Source: Streptomyces neyagawaensis
GTDB lineage: Bacteria > Actinomycetota > Actinomycetes > Streptomycetales > Streptomycetaceae
Assembly (NCBI RefSeq): GCF_023516595.1
Contig: NZ_JAMGBG010000139.1
Location: forward strand, 1 to 64,000
DNA length: 64,000 nucleotides
Direction of reading: 5' to 3'
The notes below the pieces were generated by a model. That model made no database searches. It was given only the letters and a program-made list of their open reading frames with translations, and was not told where the DNA came from. Both the position numbers and the translations under genes were made by a program. This document shows positions 60,216 through 64,000 of this stretch, piece after piece (the stretch's first letter is position 1; each line of letters opens with the position of its first letter).

Positions 60216-60635
60216 TCAGGCCGTGACGGCCTGGGGGCTGCGCCGCTGGTCCGAGCCCGGTACCGGTTCGGACGGGTCCGCGCCGAGGGCCACGATCCGG
60301 TTGTCGCCGTCCACGTGCACCACCCTGGGCCTCATCGTCCGGGCTTCGGCGTCGGAGAGCTGAGCGTAACTGATGATGATCACCAGATCTCCGGGATGCA
60401 CGAGATGGGCCGCCGCGCCGTTGATCCCGATGACCCCGGAGCCCCGCTCGCCCTCGATGACGTACGTCTCCAGACGGGCGCCGTTGGTGATGTCCACGAT
60501 GTGCACGAGCTCGCCGGGCAGCAGATCGGCGGCGTCGAGCAGATCGGCGTCGATGGTGACGGACCCGACGTAGTGCAGGTCGGCCTGGGTGACGGTGGCT
60601 CTGTGGATCTTGGACTTGAACATGGTGCGCAGCAT
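60216..60635 (-). CDS. panD: L-aspartate 1-decarboxylase
   Basis: A 139-residue pyruvoyl enzyme precursor. MLRTMFKSKIHRATVTQADL is the family start; self-cleavage occurs at Gly-Ser in LHYVGSVTID (residues 24-25), making the pyruvoyl group; ETYVIEGERGSGVIGINGAA and VIIISYAQL complete the fold. It makes beta-alanine for pantothenate and CoA. ATG 60635 has AGGAG six bases upstream and is preferred to a TTG two codons earlier. The C-terminus extends somewhat beyond typical enzymes (VPGSDQRRSPQ). It leads a four-gene minus-strand group with GNAT, racemase-like and Pro-rich genes. Confidence 0.96.
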   Translation of the reverse strand: MLRTMFKSKIHRATVTQADLHYVGSVTIDADLLDAADLLPGELVHIVDITNGARLETYVIEGERGSGVIGINGAAAHLVHPGDLVIIISYAQLSDAEARTMRPRVVHVDGDNRIVALGADPSEPVPGSDQRRSPQAVTA

Positions 60636-60967
60636 TTTCAACTCCTGGAAGACGGCTCCCTGCCCGCTTTATGCAGGTCAAGGGCGGTCTTCACTGTACA
60701 CGGGCACGCGTCGGAGGAGTCGATGACTGAGAGGAACATCGCTTCTCGTGGGGGGCAGCGCTCCCTGCCTGCTTGCGCGCCGACCAGGCTGTCGTGACGC
60801 CGCCGATCCCGTCCCGGGCGTGGCGGTCGACGCGGCCGCGAGGGGCCGCGGACCGGCGGCCGTACGGAGCGACGCCACGGCCGACCGGCCCGTGGGACGG
60901 TGGGCGGGCTCAGCACGCCCGCCCACCGTGCACTGCCGGCTCTCCTCGCGGCAACCAGGCCCCTGGT
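60636..60967. other. Intergenic region upstream of panD
   Basis: This 332-base gap contains the panD promoter region and the hairpin at 60898-60928 that ends the PfpI-like gene. Short plus-strand frames (for example from 60723) lack ribosome-binding sites and are not supported. Confidence 0.4.
60898..60928 (-). terminator. Hairpin after the DJ-1/PfpI gene
   Basis: CGGTGGGCGGGC (60898-60909) pairs perfectly with GCCCGCCCACCG (60917-60928) around a seven-base loop, 40 bases after the PfpI-like stop. Confidence 0.8.
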
Positions 60968-61534
60968 TCAGCCGGGCATGGGATGGTGCGCCCGGGCGAA
61001 CTGTTCCACGACGGCGGCGCAGAAGGCGGGCAGGTCGGCCGGGCCGCGGCTGGTGATCAGCTGCCCGTCGACGACCACCTCCTCGTCGGCGACGATCTCC
61101 GCGCCGGCGTTGCGCAGGTCGGTGCGGATGCTGGGCCAGGACGTCAGACGGCGGCCGCGCACGGCGTCGGCTTCCGCCAGGGTCCACGGGCCGTGGCAGA
61201 TCGATGCGACCGGTTTCCCACTGGCCATGAAGTCCCTGACGAACCGCACCGCGTCGCGGTCCATGCGCAGCTGGTCAGGGTTCATGGTGCCGCCGGGCAG
61301 GAGCAGGGCGTGGTAGTCGTCGACGGAGGCGTCGGCGACCAAGCGGTCCACGGGGAAGGTTCCCGCCGGGTTGAGGTCGAACTGGCGGGCCTGGATCTCG
61401 CCGTGATGGAGCGAGAGGATCTCGGTCTTCGCCCCTGCGCCCTGCAACGCACCGCGCGGCTGGTCGAGTTCCACACGTTCGACGCCGTCGGTGGCCAGGA
61501 TTCCCACCCGCATTCCTCGGAGTTCCTGAGTCAC
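60968..61534 (-). CDS. DJ-1/PfpI-family protein (type 1 glutamine amidotransferase-like)
   Basis: A 188-residue protein of the PfpI subgroup. RVGILATDGVERVELDQPRG gives the conserved Glu partner, YHALLLPGGTMNPDQLR the strand before the elbow, and PVASICHGPWTLAEAD the nucleophile elbow with Cys-His. Family members act as intracellular protease-like, deglycase or stress proteins; the activity of this branch (often YhbO-like) is debated. The GTG start at 61534 is preceded by GGGAGC. It lies beside other redox/aldehyde-related genes, which suggests a carbonyl- or oxidative-stress role. Confidence 0.87.
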   Translation of the reverse strand: MTQELRGMRVGILATDGVERVELDQPRGALQGAGAKTEILSLHHGEIQARQFDLNPAGTFPVDRLVADASVDDYHALLLPGGTMNPDQLRMDRDAVRFVRDFMASGKPVASICHGPWTLAEADAVRGRRLTSWPSIRTDLRNAGAEIVADEEVVVDGQLITSRGPADLPAFCAAVVEQFARAHHPMPG

Positions 61535-61962
61535 GGTAAGGCTCCCTTCACGAGTCGCTGGTTGTACGAGGCGAGCGTCGTTCGCTCACATCCGCGCCAT
61601 CGGCGGCTGTCACCCGGTCGAGACTCGCAGAACCCCCTGCTGAGCGCCTCCGCACCCGAGACCGAAAAGGAATGCTTGCTCCTGCCCTGGCGGAGCAGCC
61701 AACTGCACTTGTACTCGGAGGTGTACCGAGCCCACTGCTTTTCCTCCCGCTGGGAGCAGGCAGAGTGCGTCTCGCGTCCGGAGCATGGAGAGGTCCGACG
61801 CCACTCGGCCTCTGCTGAGGCGCGTACACCCCGAGACGCATCACGCCCGGTCAGCCGCGAACCGGCTCCACGAGGTCCTGGAACCGCCCTGGAACGACGC
61901 GCCCCAGCACGACGCGGCGCACGGATGCGGACCCGGACACGGCCGATTCGCCGGAGGATCGC
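61535..61962. other. Intergenic region between divergent PfpI-like and luciferase-like genes
   Basis: This 428-base spacer is slightly AT-richer near 61650-61760. A plus-strand frame with protein-like composition runs through it and ends at 61966, overlapping the luciferase-like ATG, but it has no convincing start within the gap. No operator palindrome longer than 7 bp was noticed. It may hold promoters or a decayed gene. Confidence 0.35.
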
Positions 61963-63048
61963 ATGACACAACCGACAGTTCCCTCAGCCGATGCCCCCGT
62001 GGACGTCCAGGGCGAGGCACAGCGGCCGTTCCCCGAGCACGCGGCCATGGCCCGGGCGTATCCCGGCGGCAGGATGACCGTTGGCGCCATCACGCCCCTG
62101 GAGGGCTTCGAAGGGCCCGTGCCGTCCCTGGCCGGGCACATCGAGCGGATCCAGCAGGCCGAGCGGGCCGGTTTCGCCTCGGTGTGGGTCCGTGATGTGC
62201 CGCTGCTGGACCCGAGCTTCGGGGACGCCGGGCAGGTCTTCGACCCGTGGGTGTACCTGGGGCAGCTCAGTGCCCGCACCACCTCGATCACACTGGGGAC
62301 CGCCAGCATCGTCATGCCGCTACGGCATCCCTTGCACACCGCCAAGGCGGCCGCCTCGGTGGACCAGCTGTCAGGCGGACGGCTCCTGCTCGGGGTGGCC
62401 ACCGGTGACCGGCCCGTGGAGTTCCCGGCCTTCGGTCAGGATCCGGGCGGCCGGGCCGAGAGGTTCCGGCAGTCGCTGGAGTACTTCCGTGTCGTCCTCG
62501 AGCACCGTTTCCCGCACGTGGAGTCGCAGCTCGGCCGGATGCGCGGCACCGATCTGCTGCCCAAGCCGGTGTACCGGCGGATCCCCGTCATGATGACGGG
62601 ACGCGGCAGGCAGGACGTCCGGTGGATCGCCGACAACACGGACGGCTGGCTCTACTACACACCGCCGCTCCAGCAGCAGGTCGAGAACATCGAGCGGTGG
62701 CGGGAGCTGACCCGGGACGACGACGTTGGGTTCAAGCCGTACGCGCAGGCCACCTATCTGGATCTGGCCGAGGATCCGCTGGCCCTGCCCCGGCGCATCC
62801 ACCAGGGCTTCTCGGTGGGCCGGGTGTCGTTCCTGGCGATGATGCGGGCCTGGCAGGACATCGGCATCGACCAGCTGATGATCAACTTCAAGCACAGCCG
62901 CCGTCCGGTCGCCGAAGTGATCGACGAACTGGCCGAACACGTGCTGCCGCACTTCCCGCCCGGGCGCTCCGGGGCGCGCGGCGAGCAGCGGCGGCCCATG
63001 GAGCGGGCCGGGTCACGAGGAAGCACGACCCCGGCGCCCCCTGTGTGA
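61963..63048 (+). CDS. Luciferase-like flavin-dependent oxidoreductase (LLM class)
   Basis: A 361-residue LLM-family TIM-barrel protein. MTVGAITPLEGFEGPVPSL starts the barrel after an N-terminal extension of about 35 residues; FASVWVRDVPLLDPSF, TSITLGTASIVMPLRHPLHT and LSGGRLLLGVATGDRPVEF are typical of the F420/FMN-dependent group. A C-terminal tail (SGARGEQRRPMERAG) is disordered. GGAGGA just upstream supports ATG 61963. It is convergent with an NADPH-dependent FMN reductase gene, a plausible supplier of reduced flavin. Confidence 0.85.
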   Translation: MTQPTVPSADAPVDVQGEAQRPFPEHAAMARAYPGGRMTVGAITPLEGFEGPVPSLAGHIERIQQAERAGFASVWVRDVPLLDPSFGDAGQVFDPWVYLGQLSARTTSITLGTASIVMPLRHPLHTAKAAASVDQLSGGRLLLGVATGDRPVEFPAFGQDPGGRAERFRQSLEYFRVVLEHRFPHVESQLGRMRGTDLLPKPVYRRIPVMMTGRGRQDVRWIADNTDGWLYYTPPLQQQVENIERWRELTRDDDVGFKPYAQATYLDLAEDPLALPRRIHQGFSVGRVSFLAMMRAWQDIGIDQLMINFKHSRRPVAEVIDELAEHVLPHFPPGRSGARGEQRRPMERAGSRGSTTPAPPV

Positions 63049-63059
63049 CAGGGCCGGGC

Positions 63060-63668
63060 TCAGTCCCGGACGGCCCCGGACGGCCGCTCCTGCGCGTAGT
63101 CGCACGTGCCCTCCGCCCGGAATTGCAGGGCCGCTCTGGTCACCTCGGCGCCGAGGCCGCGCAATTGGTCCGCGACCGCCTGGTCGGTGAGGAGTCCGTC
63201 GCCATCGAAGACGCGGGAGGACCGTGGGACGGCGAACACCAGCGGCACGGCCCAGCCGCGCAGCGACCGCACGATGAACTCCATCGCGTTGATCGCCTGC
63301 AGGCCCTGCACTCCACCGGCGGTCGTCAGCATCCCGACGGGTTTGTTGCTGAGGTAGGGCGGGTCGTGGTCGGCCAGAAGGGCGAGCCAGTCCACCGCGT
63401 TCTTGAACGCACCGCTGACCGACCCGTGGTACGTCGGGCTGCTCCACAGCAGGGCGTCGGCGACCTGAACGGCGTCCGCAAGCCGACGGGCGGACGGAGG
63501 GACCCCGTGCTCGGACGTGTAGAACGGCAGACGCAGCTGCTTGAGGTCGAACATCTGGGTGTCGGCGCCCGCATCGGCCGCCCCCTCGACGGCCACACGC
63601 AGTGCGGTGAGGCTGGTCGACGGGGTGCGCAGCGAACCTCCCATACCGACGACGAGCAGGCGCGTCAT
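63060..63668 (-). CDS. NAD(P)H-dependent FMN reductase
   Basis: A 202-residue flavodoxin-fold reductase. VVGMGGSLRTPSTSLTALR is the phosphate-binding loop for FMN, ALLWSSPTYHGSVSGAFKNA contacts the isoalloxazine ring and is diagnostic of the SsuE/ArsH-like family, and TTAGGVQGLQAINAME follows. It reduces free FMN with NAD(P)H and could feed the convergent luciferase-like enzyme. The gene starts 13 bases after the aldo/keto reductase stop with AAGGAG in front, so the two form an operon. Confidence 0.88.
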   Translation of the reverse strand: MTRLLVVGMGGSLRTPSTSLTALRVAVEGAADAGADTQMFDLKQLRLPFYTSEHGVPPSARRLADAVQVADALLWSSPTYHGSVSGAFKNAVDWLALLADHDPPYLSNKPVGMLTTAGGVQGLQAINAMEFIVRSLRGWAVPLVFAVPRSSRVFDGDGLLTDQAVADQLRGLGAEVTRAALQFRAEGTCDYAQERPSGAVRD

Positions 63669-63681
63669 CCTGTCAACTCCT

Positions 63682-64000
63682 TCAGAGCATCTCCAGGGGC
63701 GTGGGCCCACCGGGTGGCGGGAACGCCTTGTCGAGGGCGTCGAGCGCCTCGGTGGGAAGGTGGAGGTCCACCGCGCCGCGGTTCTCCCGAACGTGGCCGG
63801 GTGATCCGGAACGCGGGATCGCGGCCACACCCTGTCCCAGCACCCAGGCGAGTGCCACCTGGGCCGGTGTCGCTCCGAGGGCCCGGGCCACGGCACCCAG
63901 CGCCTCGACCTTCAGGATCCGCCCCTGCTCGATCGGGGAGTAGGCCATGACCGTCACCTCGGCCTCGCGGCACCAGGGGAGCAGATCCCACTCGATGCCG
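63682..64000 (-). CDS. Aldo/keto reductase, C-terminal fragment
   Basis: The last 105 codons of a gene entering from the right edge. REAEVTVMAYSPIEQGRIL is the conserved strand with Ser-Pro after Tyr that binds NADP, ALGATPAQVALAWVLGQGVAAIPRSGSPGHVREN is the C-terminal cofactor signature, and VDLHLPTEALDALDKAFPPP ends the barrel. The catalytic Asp/Tyr/Lys/His residues lie outside the window. It reduces aldehydes or ketones with NADPH and is probably cotranscribed with the FMN reductase gene 13 bases downstream. Confidence 0.85.
   Translation of the reverse strand, partial: GIEWDLLPWCREAEVTVMAYSPIEQGRILKVEALGAVARALGATPAQVALAWVLGQGVAAIPRSGSPGHVRENRGAVDLHLPTEALDALDKAFPPPGGPTPLEML

Noticed and set aside
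61535..61966. A plus-strand frame with protein-like composition ending over the luciferase-like start
   Set aside because: No start codon with a ribosome-binding site exists within the gap, and its upstream part is antisense to the PfpI-like gene. It could be a gene remnant, but nothing recognisable is encoded.

Overview
The window is chromosomal DNA from a high-GC actinomycete, almost certainly a Streptomyces or close relative. GC is very high and coding frames are G/C-rich at third positions. GTG and TTG starts are common, and start/stop overlaps of the ATGA and GTGA type are frequent. The gene content is also typical: GlgC with an actinobacterial GlgA/GlgM, a class F sortase, an Rpf-like cell-wall enzyme, a SpoIIE-type phosphatase, a lipase maturation factor, and dispersed intergenic repeats with the core CGCGCAGTTCCCCGCGCCCCT. 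No rRNA, tRNA, CRISPR array, complete IS or prophage was seen.

Layout. 1-5400: a catabolic cluster on the minus strand (deacylase-like, flavin amine oxidase, HisA-like barrel, PdxA2-type dehydrogenase, DUF1537 four-carbon acid-sugar kinase) with a divergent LysR regulator. 5500-7350: an SDR with tandem operator-like sites and a polysaccharide deacetylase. 7400-12600: a two-component system divergent from a three-gene flavin electron-transfer module (ferric-reductase-like membrane flavoprotein, double FMN-binding protein, ApbE flavinyltransferase). 12800-19300: a tandem GNAT and a 1,731-residue secreted protein with two GH43 domains. 19400-22050: a luciferase-like monooxygenase and the ornithine-lipid genes olsB-olsA. 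22300-26740: a succinate dehydrogenase/fumarate reductase operon under a divergent LysR gene. 26850-30000: a palindromic MITE-like element at the stop codon of a PAS-GGDEF-EAL protein, coupled to a SAM-methyltransferase-like gene. 30300-36250: envelope genes (repeat lipoprotein, Pro-rich protein, DUF4239 protein, two small Ig-like anchored proteins, sortase, deacetylase). 36400-39600: universal stress protein, ECF-type sigma factor, an unknown protein and a zinc-binding anti-sigma factor. 39700-46500: Fpg/Nei glycosylase, PAS-GAF-PP2C-HATPase regulator, lipase maturation factor, amidase, GNAT. 46560-50900: a 57-residue unknown peptide, a degenerate HD protein, an unusual zinc-knuckle SDR and a WS/DGAT acyltransferase. 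51100-58800: glgC-glgM, FhuF-like reductase, DMT transporter, Rpf-LysM-M23 enzyme, 6-phosphogluconate dehydrogenase. 58900-64000: panD-GNAT-racemase-Pro-rich peptide, then redox genes (DJ-1/PfpI, luciferase-like, FMN reductase, aldo/keto reductase, cut by the window end).

The most coherent functional units are the extracytoplasmic flavin-transfer module with its own sensor-regulator pair and the left-edge catabolic cluster. The most intriguing small items are the 57-residue peptide gene at 46562-46735, the MITE whose target duplication supplies a stop codon, and two foldback elements sitting at gene ends. Product assignments rest on motifs and remembered family features; no database search was possible.
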